Shown here: positions 1 to 13,345 of the stretch, in pieces
Numbering within the stretch: position 1 is the first letter of the stretch
How the letters are laid out: each line of letters opens with the position of its first letter
Source: Eutreptiella sp. 'Long Island Sound 2002'
Lineage: Eukaryota > Euglenozoa > Euglenophyceae > Eutreptiales > Eutreptiaceae
DNA: 64,000 nucleotides
Assembly: GCA_964036045.1 (NCBI GenBank)
Contig: OZ038385.1
Coordinates: 44,216,586-44,280,585 of the forward strand
Direction of reading: 5' to 3'
The notes under the pieces: generated by a model
Database searches by the model: none
What the model was told of the DNA's origin: nothing
The model's input: only the letters and a program-made list of their open reading frames with translations
Program-made: the position numbers and the translations under genes

Positions 1-1118
1 CCGCCGTCAGTTTCCCCGTGACCGCAACCGCCGTCGGTTGGCCGGCAACCGTCGTCAGTTTTCCCGTGACCGCGACCGCCGTCGGTTGGCCCGCAACCGC
101 CGTCAGTTTCCCCGGGACCGCGACCCCCGTCGGTTGGCCCGCAACCGCCGTCAGTTTCCCCGGGACCGCGACCGCCGTCGGTTGGCCCGCAACCGCCGTC
201 AATTTCCCCGTGACCGCGACCGCCGTCGGTTGGCCCGCAACCGTCGTCAGTTTTCCCGTGACCGCAACCGCCGTCGGTTGGCCCGCAACCGCCGTCAGTT
301 TCCCCGGGACCGCGACCGCCGTCGGTTGGCCCGCAACCGCCGTCAGTTTCCCCGGGACCGCGACCGCCGTCGGTTGGCCCGCAACCGCCGTCAGTTTCCC
401 CGTGACCGCAACCGCCGTCGGTTGGCCGGCAACCGTCGTCAGTTTTCCCGTGACCGCGACCGCCGTCGGTTGGCCCGCAACCGCCGTCAGTTTCCCCGGG
501 ACCGCGACCGCCGTCGGTTGGCCCCCAACCGTCGTCAGTTTCCCCGGGACCGCGACCGCCGTCGGTTGGCCCGCAACCGTCGTCAGTTTTCCCGTGACCG
601 CGACCGCCGTCGCGTGCCCCGCAACCGCCGTCAGTTTCCCCGGGACCGCGACCGCCGTCGGTTGGCCCGCAACCGCCGTCAGTTTCCCCGGGACCGCGAC
701 CGCCGTCGGTTGGCCCGCAACCGCCGTCAGTTTCCCCGTGACCGCAACCGCCGTCGGTTGGCCGGCAACCGTCGTCAGTTTTCCCGTGACCGCGACCGCC
801 GTCGGTTGGCCCGCAACCGCCGTCAGTTTCCCCGGGACCGCGACCGCCGTCGGTTGGCCCGCAACCGCCGTCAATTTCCCCGTGACCGCGACCGCCGTCG
901 GTTGGCCCGCAACCGTCGTCAGTTTCCCCGTGACCGCGACCGCCGTCGGTTGGCCCGCAACCGCCGTCATTTTCCCCGGGACCGCGACCGCCGTCGGTTG
1001 GCCCGCAACCGCCGTCATTTTCCCCGGGACCGCAACCGCCGTCGGTTGGCCCACAACCGCCGTCAGTTTCGCCGGGACCGCGACCGCCGTCGGTTGGCAC
1101 GGGACCGCGACCGCCGTC

Positions 1119-4100
1119 GGTGAGCCCGCAACCGCCGTCAGTTTCCCCGTGACCGCGACCGCTGTCGGTTGGCCCGCAACCGTTGTCATTTTCCCCGGGA
1201 CCGCGACCGCCTTCGGTTGGCCCGCAACCGCCGTCAGTTTCCCCGTGACCGCAACCGCCGTCGGTCGGCCCGCGATCGCCGTCAGTTTTCCCGGGACCGC
1301 GACCGCCGTCGGTTGGCCCGCAACCGCCGTCAATTTCCCCGTGACCGCGACCGCCGTCGGTTGGCCCGCAACCGCCGTCATTTTCCCCGTGACCGCGACC
1401 GCCGTCGGTTGGCCCGCAACCGCCGTCAGTTTCGCCGGGACCGCGACCGCCGTCGGTTGGCCCGCAACCGCCGTCAGTTTCCCCGTGACCGCAACCGCCG
1501 TCGGTTGGCCGGCAACCGTCGTCAGTATACCCGGGACCGCGACCGCCGTCGGTTGGCCCGCAACCGCCGTCAGTTTCCCCGGGACCGCGACCGCCGTCGG
1601 TTGGCCCGCAACCGTCGTCAGTTTCCCCGGGACCGCGACCGCCGTCGGTTGGCCCGCAACCGCCGTCAGTTTCCCCGGGACCGCAACCGCCGTCGGTTGG
1701 CCCGCAACCGTCGTCAGTTTTCCCGTGACCGCGACCGCCGTCGGTTGGCCCGCAACCGTCGTCAGTTTTCCCGTGACCGCGACCGCCGTCGGTTGGCCCG
1801 CAACCGCCGTCAGTTTCCCCGGGACCGCGACCGCCGTCGGTTGGCCCGCAACCGCCGTCAGTTTCCCCGTGACCGCAACCGCCGTCGGTTGGCCGGCAAC
1901 CGTCGTCAGTTTTCCCGTGACCGCGACCGCCGTCGGTTGGCCCGCAACCGCCGTCAGTTTCCCCGGGACCGCAACCGCCGTCGGTTGGCCGGCAACCGCC
2001 GTCAGTTTCGCCGGGACCGCGACCGCCGTCGGTTGGCCCGGGACCGCGACCGCCGTCGGTTGGCCCGCAACCGCCGTCTGTTTCCCCGGGACCGCGACCG
2101 CCGTCGGTTGGCCCGCAACCGCCGTCATTTTCCGCGGGACCGCGACCGCCTTCCGTTGGCCCGCAACCGCCGTCAGTTTCCCCGTGACCGCATCCGCCGT
2201 CGGTTGGCCCGGGACCGCGACCGCCGTCGGTTGGCCCGCAACCGCCGTCGGTTGGCCCGGGACCGCGACCGCCGTCGGTTGGCCCGCAACCGCCGTCAGT
2301 TTCCCCGGGACCGCAACCGCCGTCAATTTCACCGGGACCGCAACCGCCGTCGGTTGGCCCGGGACCGCGACCGCCGTCGGTTGGCCCGCAACCGCCGTCA
2401 GTTTCCCCGGGACCGCAACCGCCGTCAGTTGGCCCGCAACCGCCGTCAGTTTCCCCGGGACCGCAACCGCCGTCGGTTGGCCCGGGACCGCGACCGCCGT
2501 CGGTTGGCCCGCAACCGCCGTCAATTTCCCCGTGACCGCGACCGCCGTCGGTTGGCCCGCAACCGTCGTCAGTTTCCCCGTGACCGCGACCGCCGTCGGT
2601 TGGCCCGCAACCGTCGTCAGTTTCCCCGTGACCGCGACCGCCGTCGGTTGGCCCGCAACCGCCGTCATTTTCCCCGGGACCGCGACCGCCGTCGGTTGGC
2701 CCGCAACCGCCGTCATTTTCCCCGGGACCGCAACCGCCGTCGGTTGGCCCACAACCGCCGTCAGTTTCGCCGGGACCGCGACCGCCGTCGGTTGGCACGG
2801 GACCGCGACCGCCGTCGGTGAGCCCGCAACCGCCGTCAGTTTCCCCGTGACCGCGACCGCTGTCGGTTGGCCCGCAACCGTCGTCAGTTTCCCCAGGACC
2901 GCGACCGCCTTCGGTTGGCCCGCAACCGCCGTCAGTTTCCCCGTGACCGCAACCGCCGTCGGTTGGCCCGCGATCGCCGTCAGTTTTCCCGGGACCGCGA
3001 CCGCCGTCGGTTGGCCCGCAACCGCCGTCAATTTCCCCGTGACCGCGACCGCCGTCGGTTGGCCCGCAACCGCCGTCATTTTCCCCGTGACCGCGACCGC
3101 CGTCGGTTGGCCCGCAACCGCCGTCAGTTTCGCCGGGACCGCGACCGCCGTCGGTTGGCCCGCAACCGCCGTCAGTTTCCCCGTGACCGCAACCGCCGTC
3201 GGTTGGCCGGCAACCGTCGTCAGTATACCCGGGACCGCGACCGCCGTCGGTTGGCCCGCAACCGCCGTCAGTTTCCCCGGGACCGCGACCGCCGTCGGTT
3301 GGCCCGCAACCGTCGTCAGTTTCCCCGGGACCGCGACCGCCGTCGGTTGGCCCGCAACCGCCGTCAGTTTCCCCGGGACCGCAACCGCCGTCGGTTGGCC
3401 CGCAACCGTCGTCAGTTTTCCCGTGACCGCGACCGCCGTCGGTTGGCCCGCAACCGTCGTCAGTTTTCCCGTGACCGCGACCGCCGTCGGTTGGCCCGCA
3501 ACCGACGTCAGTTTCCCCGGGACCGCGACCGCCGTCGGTTGGCCCGCAACCGCCGTCAGTTTCCCCGTGACCGCAACCGCCGTCGGTTGGCCGGCAACCG
3601 TCGTCAGTTTTCCCGTGACCGCGACCGCCGTCGGTTGGCCCGCAACCGCCGTCAGTTTCCCCGGGACCGCAACCGCCGTCGGTTGGCCCGCAACCGCCGT
3701 CAGTTTCGCCGGGACCGCGACCGCCGTCGGTTGGCCCGGGACCGCGACCGCCGTCGGTTGGCCCGCAACCGCCGTCAGTTTCCCCGGGACCGCGACCGCC
3801 GTCGGTTGGCCCGCAACCGCCGTCATTTTCCGCGGGACCGCGACCGCCTTCCGTTGGCCCGCAACCGCCGTCAGTTTCCCCGTGACCGCATCCGCCGTCG
3901 GTTGGCCCGGGACCGCGACCGCCGTCGGTTGGCCCGCAACCGCCGTCGGTTGGCCCGGGACCGCGACCGCCGTCGGTTGGCCCGCAACCGCCGTCAGTTT
4001 CCCCGGGACCGCAACCGCCGTCAATTTCACCGGGACCGCAACCGCCGTCGGTTGGCCCGGGACCGCGACCGCCGTCGGTTGGCCCGCAACCGCCGTCAGT

Positions 4101-7100
4101 TTCCCCGGGACCGCAACCGCCGTCAGTTGGCCCGCAACCGCCGTCAGTTTCCCCGGGACCGCAACCGCCGTCGGTTGGCCCGGGACCGCGACCGCCGTCG
4201 GTTGGCCCGCAACCGCCGTCATTTTCCCCGGGACCGCAACCGCCGTCGGTTGGCCCACAACCGCCGTCAGTTTCGCCGGGACCGCGACCGCCGTCGGTTG
4301 GCCCGGGACCGCGACCGCCGTCGGTGAGCCCGCAACCGCCGTCAGTTTCCCCGGGACCGCGACCGCCGTCGGTTGGCCCGCAACCGTCGTCATTTTCCCC
4401 GGGACCGCGACCGCCTTCGGTTGGCCCGCAACCGCCGTCAGTTTCCCCGTGACCGCAACCGCCGTCGGTTGGCCCGCAATCGCCGTCAGTTTCCCCGGGA
4501 CCGCGACCGCCGTCGGTTGGCCCGCAACCGCCGTCAATTTCCCCGTGACCGCGACCGCCGTCGGTTGGCCCGCAACCGCCGTCATTTTCCCCGTGACCGC
4601 GACCGCCGTCGGTTGGCCCGCAACCGCCGTCAGTTTCGCCGGGACCGCGACGGCCGTCGGTTGGCCCGCAACCGCCGTCAGTTTCCCCGTGACCGCAACC
4701 GCCGTCGGTTGGCCGGCAACCGTCGTCAGTATACCCGGGACCGCGACCGCCGTCGGTTGGCCCGCAACCGTCGTCAGTTTCCCCGTGACCGCGACCGCCG
4801 TCGGTTGGCCCGCAACCGTCGTCAGTTTCCCCGTGACCGCGACCGCCGTCGGTTGGCCCGCAACCGCCGTCGGTTTCCCCGGGACCGCGACCGCCGTCGG
4901 TTGGCCCGCAACCGCCGTCAGTTTCCCCGTGACCGCAACCGCCGTCGGTTGGCCGGCAACCGTCGTCAGTTTTCCCGTGACCGCGACCGCCGTCGGTTGG
5001 CCCACAACCGCCGTCAGTTTCCCCGGGACCGCAACCGCCGTCGGTTGGCCCGCAACCGCCGTCCGTTTCGCCGGGACCGCGACCGCCGTCGGTTGGCCCG
5101 GGACCGCGACCGCCGTCGGTTGGCCCGCAACCGCCGTCTGTTTCCCCGGGACCGCGACCGCCGTCGGTTGGCCCGCAACCGCCGTCATTTTCCGCGGGAC
5201 CGCGACCGCCTTCCGTTGGCCCGCAACCGCCATCAGTTTCCCCGTGACCGCATCCGCCGTCGGTTGGCCCGGGACCGCGACCGCCGTCGGTTGGCCCTCA
5301 ACCGCCGTCAGTTGGCCCGGGACCGCGACCGCCGTCAGTTGGCCCGCAACCGCCGTCAGTTTCCCCGGGACCGCAACCGCCGTCAATTTCACCGGGACCG
5401 CAACCGCCGTCGGTTGGCCCGGGACCGCGATCGCCGTCGGTTGGCCCGCAACCGCCGTCAGTTTCCCCGGGACCGCAACCGCCGTCAGTTGGCCCGCAAC
5501 TGCCGTCAGTTTCGCCGGGACCGCAACCGCCGTCGGTTGGCCCGGGACCGCGACCGCCGTCGGTTGGCCCGCAACCGCCGTCATTTTCCCCGGGACCGCA
5601 ACCGCCGTCGGTTGGCCCACAACCGCCGTCAGTTTCGCCGGGACCGCGACCGCCGTCGGTTGGCCCGGGACCGCGACCGCCGTCGGTGAGCCCGCAACCG
5701 CCGTCAGTTTCCCCGGGACCGCGACCGCCGTCGGTTGGCCCGCAACCGTCGTCATTTTCCCCGGGACCGCGACCGCCTTCGGTTGGCCCGCAACCGCCGT
5801 CAGTTTCCCCGTGACCGCAACCGCCGTCGGTTGGCCCGCAATCGCCGTCAGTTTCCCCGGGACCGCGACCGCCGTCGGTTGGCCCGCAACTGCCGTCAAT
5901 TTCCCCGTGACCGCGACCGCCGTCGGTTGGCCCGCAACCGCCGTCATTTTCCCCGTGACCGCGACCGCCGTCGGTTGGCCCGCAACCGCCGTCAGTTTCG
6001 CCGGGACCGCGACCGCCGTCGGTTGGCCCGCAACCGCCGTCAGTTTCCCCGTGACCGCAACCGCCGTCGGTTGGCCGGCAACCGTCGTCAGTTTCCCCGG
6101 GACCGCGACCGCCGTCGGTTGGCCCGCAACCGCCGTCAGTTTCCCCGGGACCGCGACCGCCGTCGGTTGGCCTCCAACCGTCGTCAGCTTCCCCGGGACC
6201 GCGACCGCCGTCGGTTGGCCCGCAACCGCCGTCAGTTTCCCCGGGACCGCGACCGCCGTCGGTTGGCCCGCAACCGTCGTCAGTTTTCCCGTGACCGCAA
6301 CCGCCGTCGGTTGGCCCGCAACCGCCGTCAGTTTCCCCGGGACCGCGACCGCCGTCGGTTGGCCCGCAACCGCCGTCAGTTTCCCCGTGACCGCAACCGC
6401 CGTCGGTTGGCCGGCAACCGTCGTCAGTTTTCCCGTGACCGCGACCGCCGTCGGTTGGCCCGCAACCGCCGTCAGTTTCCCCGGGACCGCGACCGCCGTC
6501 GGTTGGCCCGCAACCGTCGTCAGTTTCCCCGGGACCGCGACCGCCGTCGGTTGGCCCGCAACCGTCGTCAGTTTTCCCGTGACCGCGACCGCCGTCGGTT
6601 GGCCCGCAACCGCCGTCAGTTTCCCCGGGACCGCGACCGCCGTCGGTTGGCCCGCAACCGCCGTCAGTTTCCCCGGGACAGCGACCGCCGTCGGTTGGCC
6701 CGCAACCGCCGTCAGTTTCCCCGTGACCGCAACCGCCGTCGGTTGGCCGGCAACCGTCGTCAGTTTTCCCGTGACCGCGACCGCCGTCGGTTGGCCCGCA
6801 ACCGCCGTCGGTTTCCCCGGGACCGCGACCCCCGTCGGTTGGCCCGCAACCGCCGTCAGTTTCCCCGGGACCGCGACCGCCGTCGGTTGGCCCGCAACCG
6901 CCGTCAATTTCCCCGTGACCGCGACCGCCGTCGGTTGGCCCGCAACCGTCGTCAGTTTCCCCGTGACCGCGACCGCCGTCGGTTGGCCCGCAACCGTCGT
7001 CAGTTTCCCCGTGACCGCGACCGCCGTCGGTTGGCCCGCAACCGCCGTCATTTTCCCCGGGACCGCGACCGCCGTCGGTTGGCCCGCAACCGCCGTCATT

Positions 7101-10100
7101 TTCCCCGGGACCGCAACCGCCGTCGGTTGGCCCACAACCGCCGTCAGTTTCGCCGGGACCGCGACCGCCGTCGGTTGGCACGGGACCGCGACCGCCGTCG
7201 GTGAGCCCGCAACCGCCGTCAGTTTCCCCGTGACCGCGACCGCTGTCGGTTGGCCCGCAACCGTCGTCATTTTCCCCGGGACCGCGACCGCCTTCGGTTG
7301 GCCCGCAACCGCCGTCAGTTTCCCCGTGACCGCAACCGCCGTCGGTTGGCCCGCGATCGCCGTCAGTTTTCCCGGGACCGTGACCGCCGTCGGTTGGCCC
7401 GCAACCGCCGTCAATTTCCCCGTGACCGCGACCGCCGTCGGTTGGCCCGCAACCGCCGTCATTTTCCCTGTGACCGCGACCGCCGTCGGTTGGCCCGCAA
7501 CCGCCGTCAGTTTCGCCGGGACCGCGACCGCCGTCGGTTGGCCCGCAACCGCCGTCAGTTTCCCCGTGACCGCAACCGCCGTCGGTTGGCCGGCAACCGT
7601 CGTCAGTATACCCGGGACCGCGACCGCCGTCGGTTGGCCCGCAACCGCCGTCAGTTTCCCCGGGACCGCGACCGCCGTCGGTTGGCCCGCAACCGTCGTC
7701 AGTTTCCCCGGGACCGCGACCGCCGTCGGGTGGCCCGCAACCGCCGTCAGTTTCCCCGGGACCGCGACCGCCGTCGGTTGGCCCGCAACCGTCGTCAGTT
7801 TTCCCGTGACCGCGACCGCCGTCGGTTGGCCCGCAACCGTCGTCAGTTTTCCCGTGACCGCGACCGCCGTCGGTTGGCCCGCAACCGCCGTCAGTTTCCC
7901 CGGGACCGCGACCGCCGTCGGTTGGCCCGCAACCGCCGTCAGTTTCCCCGTGACCGCAACCGCCGTCGGTTGGCCGGCAACCGTCGTCAGTTTTCCCGTG
8001 ACCGCGACCGCCGTCGGTTGGCCCGCAACCGCCGTCAGTTTCCCCGGGACCGCAACCGCCGTCGGTTGGCCCGCAACCGCCGTCAGTTTCGCCGGGACCG
8101 CGACCGCCGTCGGTTGGCCCGGGACCGCGACCGCCGTCGGTTGGCCCGCAACCGCCGTCAGTTTCCCCGGGACCGCGACCGCCGTCGGTTGGCCCGCAAC
8201 CGCCGTCATTTTCCGCGGGACCGCGACCGCCTTCCGTTGGCCCGCAACCGCCGTCAGTTTCCCCGTGACCGCATCCGCCGTCGGTTGGCCCGGGACCGCG
8301 ACCGCCGTCGGTTGGCCCGCAACCGCCGTCAGTTTCCCCGGGACCGCAACCGCCGTCAATTTCACCGGGACCGCAACCGCCGTCGGTTGGCCCGGGACCG
8401 CGACCGCCGTCGGTTGGCCCGCAACCGCCGTCAGTTTCCCCGGGACCGCAACCGCCGTCAGTTGGCCCGCAACCGCCGTCCGTTTCCCCGGGACCGCAAC
8501 CGCCGTCGGTTGGCCCGGGACCGCGACCGCCGTCGGTTGGCCCGCAACCGCCGTCATTTTCCCCGGGACCGCAACCGCCGTCGGTTGGCCCACAACCGCC
8601 GTCAGTTTCGCCGGGACCGCGACCGCCGTCGGTTGGCCTGGGACCGCGACCGCCGTCGGTGAGCCCGCAACCGCCGTCAGTTTCCCCGGGACCGCGACCG
8701 CCGTCGGTTGGCCCGCAACCGTCGTCATTTTCCCCGGGACCGCGACCGCCTTCGGTTGGCCCGCAACCGCCGTCAGTTTCCCCGTGACCGCAACCGCCGT
8801 CGGTTGGCCCGCAATCGCCGTCAGTTTCCCCGGGACCGCGACCGCCGTCGGTTGGCCCGCAACCGCCGTCAATTTCCCCGTGACCGCGACCGCCGTCGGT
8901 TGGCCCGCAACCGCCGTCATTTTCCCCGTGACCGCGACCGCCGTCGGTTGGCCCGCAACCGCCGTCAGTTTCGCCGGGACCGCGACGGCCGTCGGTTGGC
9001 CCGCAACCGCCGTCAGTTTCCCCGTGACCGCAACCGCCGTCGGTTGGCCGGCAACCGTCGTCAGTATACCCGGGACCGCGACCGCCGTCGGTTGGCCCGC
9101 AACCGCCGTCAGTTTCCCCAGGACCGCGACCGCCGTCGGTTGGCCTCCAACCGTCGTCAGTTTTCCCGGGACCGCGACCGCCGTCGGTTGGCCCGCAACC
9201 GCCGTCAGTTTCCCCGGGACCGCGACCGCCGTCATTGGCCCGCAACCGTCGTCAGTTTTCCCGTGACCGCGACCGCCGTCGGTTGGCCCGCAACCGCCGT
9301 CAGTTTCCCCGGGACCGCGACCGCCGTCGGTTGGCCCGCAACCGCCGTCAGTTTCCCCGGAACCGCGACCGCCGTCGGTTGGCCCGCAACCGCCGTCAGT
9401 TTCCCCGTGACCGCGACCGCCGTCGGTTGGCCCGCATCCGCCGTCAGTTTCCCCGGGACCGCGACCCCCGTCGGTTGGCCCGCAACCGCCGTCAGTTTCC
9501 CCGGGACCGCGACCGCCGTCGGTTGGCCCGCAACCGCCGTCAATTTCCCCGTGACCGCGACCGCCGTCGGTTGGCCCGCAACCGTCGTCAGTTTCCCCGT
9601 GACCGCGACCGCCGTCGGTTGGCCCGCAACCGTCGTCAGTTTCCCCGTGACCGCGACCGCCGTCGGTTGGCCCGCAACCGCCGTCATTTTCCCCGGGACC
9701 GCGACCGCCGTCGGTTGGCCCGCAACCGTCATCAGTTTCCCCGGGACCGCGACCGCCGTCCGTTGGCCCGCAACCGCCGTCAGTTTCCCCGTGACCGCGA
9801 CCACCGTCGGTTGGCCCGCAACCGTCGTCAGTTTCCCCGTTACCGCGACCGCCGTCGGTTGGCCCGCAACCGCCGTCATTTTCCCCGGGACCGCGACCGC
9901 CGTCGGTTGGCCAGCAACCGTCGTCAGTTTCCCCGTGACCGCGACCGCCGTCCGTTGGCCCGCAACCGCCGTCAGTTTCCCCGTGACCGCGACCGCCGTC
10001 GGTTGGCCCGCAACCGTCGTCAGTTTCCCCGTGACCGCGACCGCCGTCGGTTGGCCCGCAACCGTCGTCAGTTTCCCCGGGACCGCGACCGCCGTCGGTT

Positions 10101-13100
10101 GGCCCGCAACCGCCGTCAGTTTCCCCGGGACCGCGACCGCCGTCGGTTGGCCCGCAACTGCCGTCAGTTTCGCCGGGACCGCAACCGCCGTCGGTTGGCC
10201 CGGGACCGCGACCGCCGTCGGTTGGCCCGCAACCGCCGTCATTTTCCCCGGGACCGCAACCGCCGTCGGTTGGCCCACAACCGCCGTCAGTTTCGCCGGG
10301 ACCGCGACCGCCGTCGGTTGGCCCGGGACCGCGACCGCCGTCGGTGAGCCCGCAACCGCCGTCAGTTTCCCCGGGACCGCGACCGCCGTCGGTTGGCCCG
10401 CAACCGTCGTCATTTTCCCCGGGACCGCGACCGCCTTCGGTTGGCCCGCAACCGCCGTCAGTTTCCCCGTGACCGCAACCGCCGTCGGTTGGCCCGCAAT
10501 CGCCGTCAGTTTCCCCGGGACCGCGACCGCCGTCGGTTGGCCCGCAACTGCCGTCAATTTCCCCGTGACCGCGACCGCCGTCGGTTGGCCCGCAACCGCC
10601 GTCATTTTCCCCGTGACCGCGACCGCCGTCGGTTGGCCCGCAACCGCCGTCAGTTTCGCCGGGACCGCGACCGCCGTCGGTTGGCCCGCAACCGCCGTCA
10701 GTTTCCCCGTGACCGCAACCGCCGTCGGTTGGCCGGCAACCGTCGTCAGTTTCCCCGGGACCGCGACCGCCGTCGGTTGGCCCGCAACCGCCGTCAGTTT
10801 CCCCGGGACCGCGACCGCCGTCGGTTGGCCTCCAACCGTCGTCAGCTTCCCCGGGACCGCGACCGCCGTCGGTTGGCCCGCAACCGCCGTCAGTTTCCCC
10901 GGGACCGCGACCGCCGTCGGTTGGCCCGCAACCGTCGTCAGTTTTCCCGTGACCGCAACCGCCGTCGGTTGACCCGCAACCGCCGTCAGTTTCCCCGGGA
11001 CCGCGACCGCCGTCGGTTGGCCCGCAACCGCCGTCAGTTTCCCCGTGACCGCAACCGCCGTCGGTTGGCCGGCAACCGTCGTCAGTTTTCCCGTGACCGC
11101 GACCGCCGTCGGTTGGCCCGCAACCGCCGTCAGTTTCCCCGGGACCGCGACCGCCGTCGGTTGGCCCGCAACCGTCGTCAGTTTCCCCGGGACCGCAACC
11201 GCCGTCGGTTGGCCCGCAACCGTCGTCAGTTTTCCCGTGACCGCGACCGCCGTCGGTTGGCCCGCAACCGCCGTCAGTTTCCCCGGGACCGCGACCGCCG
11301 TCGGTTGGCCCGCAACCGCCGTCAGTTTCCCCGGGACCGCGACCGCCGTCGGTTGGCCCGCAACCGCCGTCAGTTTCCCCGTGACCGCAACCGCCGTCGG
11401 TTGGCCGGCACCCGTCGTCAGTTTTCCCGTGACCGCGACCGCCGTCGGTTGGCCCGCAACCGCCGTCGGTTTCCCCGGGACCGCGACCCCCGTCGGTTGG
11501 CCCGCAACCGCCGTCAGTTTCCCCGGGACCGCGACCGCCGTCGGTTGGCCCGCAACCGCCGTCAATTTCCCCGTGACCGCGACCGCCGTCGGTTGGCCCG
11601 CAACCGTCGTCAGTTTCCCCGTGACCGCGACCGCCGTCGGTTGGCCCGCAACCGTCGTCAGTTTCCCCGTGACCGCGACCGCCGTCGGTTGGCCCGCAAC
11701 CGCCGTCATTTTCCCCGGGACCGCGACCGCCGTCGGTTGGCCCGCAACCGCCGTCATTTTCCCCGGGACCGCAACCGCCGTCGGTTGGCCCACAACCGCC
11801 GTCAGTTTCGCCGGGACCGCGACCGCCGTCGGTTGGCACGGGACCGCGACCGCCGTCGGTGAGCCCGCAACCGCCGTCAGTTTCCCCGTGACCGCGACCG
11901 CTGTCGGTTGGCCCGCAACCGTCGTCATTTTCCCCGGGACCGCGACCGCCTTCGGTTGGCCCGCAACCGCCGTCAGTTTCCCCGTGACCGCAACCGCCGT
12001 CGGTTGGCCCGCGATCGCCGTCAGTTTTCCCGGGACCGCGACCGCCGTCGGTTGGCCCGCAACCGCCGTCAATTTCCCCGTGACCGCGACCGCCGTCGGT
12101 TGGCCCGCAACCGCCGTCATTTTCCCTGTGACCGCGACCGCCGTCGGTTGGCCCGCAACCGCCGTCAGTTTCGCCGGGACCGCGACCGCCGTCGGTTGGC
12201 CCGCAACCGCCGTCAGTTTCCCCGTGACCGCAACCGCCGTCGGTTGGCCGGCAACCGTCGTCAGTATACCCGGGACCGCGACCGCCGTCGGTTGGCCCGC
12301 AACCGCCGTCAGTTTCCCCGGGACCGCGACCGCCGTCGGTTGGCCCGCAACCGTCGTCAGTTTCCCCGGGACCGCGACCGCCGTCGGTTGGCCCGCAACC
12401 GCCGTCAGTTTCCCCGGGACCGCGACCGCCGTCGGTTGGCCCGCAACCGTCGTCAGTTTTCCCGTGACCGCGACCGCCGTCGGTTGGCCCGCAACCGTCG
12501 TCAGTTTTCCCGTGACCGCGACCGCCGTCGGTTGGCCCGCAACCGCCGTCAGTTTCCCCGGGACCGCGACCGCCGTCGGTTGGCCCGCAACCGCCGTCAG
12601 TTTCCCCGTGACCGCAACCGCCGTCGGTTGGCCGGCAACCGTCGTCAGTTTTCCCGTGACCGCGACCGCCGTCGGTTGGCCCGCAACCGCCGTCAGTTTC
12701 CCCGGGACCGCAACCGCCGTCGGTTGGCCCGCAACCGCCGTCAGTTTCGCCGGGACCGCGACCGCCGTCGGTTGGCCCGGGACCGCGACCGCCGTCGGTT
12801 GGCCCGCAACCGCCGTCAGTTTCCCCGGGACCGCGACCGCCGTCGGTTGGCCCGCAACCGCCGTCATTTTCCGCGGGACCGCGACCGCCTTCCGTTGGCC
12901 CGCAACCGCCGTCAGTTTCCCCGTGACCGCATCCGCCGTCGGTTGGCCCGGGACCGCGACCGCCGTCGGTTGGCCCGCAACCGCCGTCAGTTTCCCCGGG
13001 ACCGCAACCGCCGTCAATTTCACCGGGACCGCAACCGCCGTCGGTTGGCCCGGGACCGCGACCGCCGTCGGTTGGCCCGCAACCGCCGTCAGTTTCCCCG

Positions 13101-13345
13101 GGACCGCAACCGCCGTCAGTTGGCCCGCAACCGCCGTCCGTTTCCCCGGGACCGCAACCGCCGTCGGTTGGCCCGGGACCGCGACCGCCGTCGGTTGGCC
13201 CGCAACCGCCGTCATTTTCCCCGGGACCGCAACCGCCGTCGGTTGGCCCACAACCGCCGTCAGTTTCGCCGGGACCGCGACCGCCGTCGGTTGGCCCGGG
13301 ACCGCGACCGCCGTCGGTGAGCCCGCAACCGCCGTCAGTTTCCCC
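1119..13345. repeat. Higher-order repeats of about 1.4-1.7 kb inside the 48-bp array
   Basis: A diagnostic variant unit (GGTGAGCCCGCAACC, which puts GEP in place of GWP in the open frame) recurs near 1,119, 2,817, 4,323, 5,685, 7,200, 8,658, 10,343, 11,858 and 13,316. Spacings are 1,698, 1,506, 1,362, 1,515, 1,458, 1,685, 1,515 and 1,458 bp. Other variants keep a fixed order between markers, for example a GTATACCCGGG unit and a run of short half-units. The 48-bp units are therefore arranged in blocks of roughly 30 that were amplified as blocks. The marker does not occur after 13.3 kb. Confidence 0.85.
5490..10147. repeat. 4,658-bp duplicated block, copy 1
   Basis: Every variant landmark here reappears exactly 4,658 bp downstream, including the GEP markers, the one-base-shorter unit GTCATTGGCC at 9,231, and a CAACTGCCGTC variant near the left edge. 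The block contains about three of the 1.5-kb higher-order units. Only scattered substitutions separate it from copy 2, for example CCGTGACC at about 7,380 against CCGCGACC. Edges are approximate because the DNA on both sides is the same repeat. Confidence 0.85.

Noticed and set aside
1-5490. CRISPR-like array
   Set aside because: There are no unique spacers between repeats, units are contiguous, and the context is eukaryotic.
18-9266. 3,082-codon open frame (and similar frames of 2,000-2,700 codons on both strands to 21.7 kb)
   Set aside because: The repeat period is divisible by three and the unit has no stop in most frames. Several frames are open simultaneously, and a duplicated 1-bp deletion breaks the frame without consequence.
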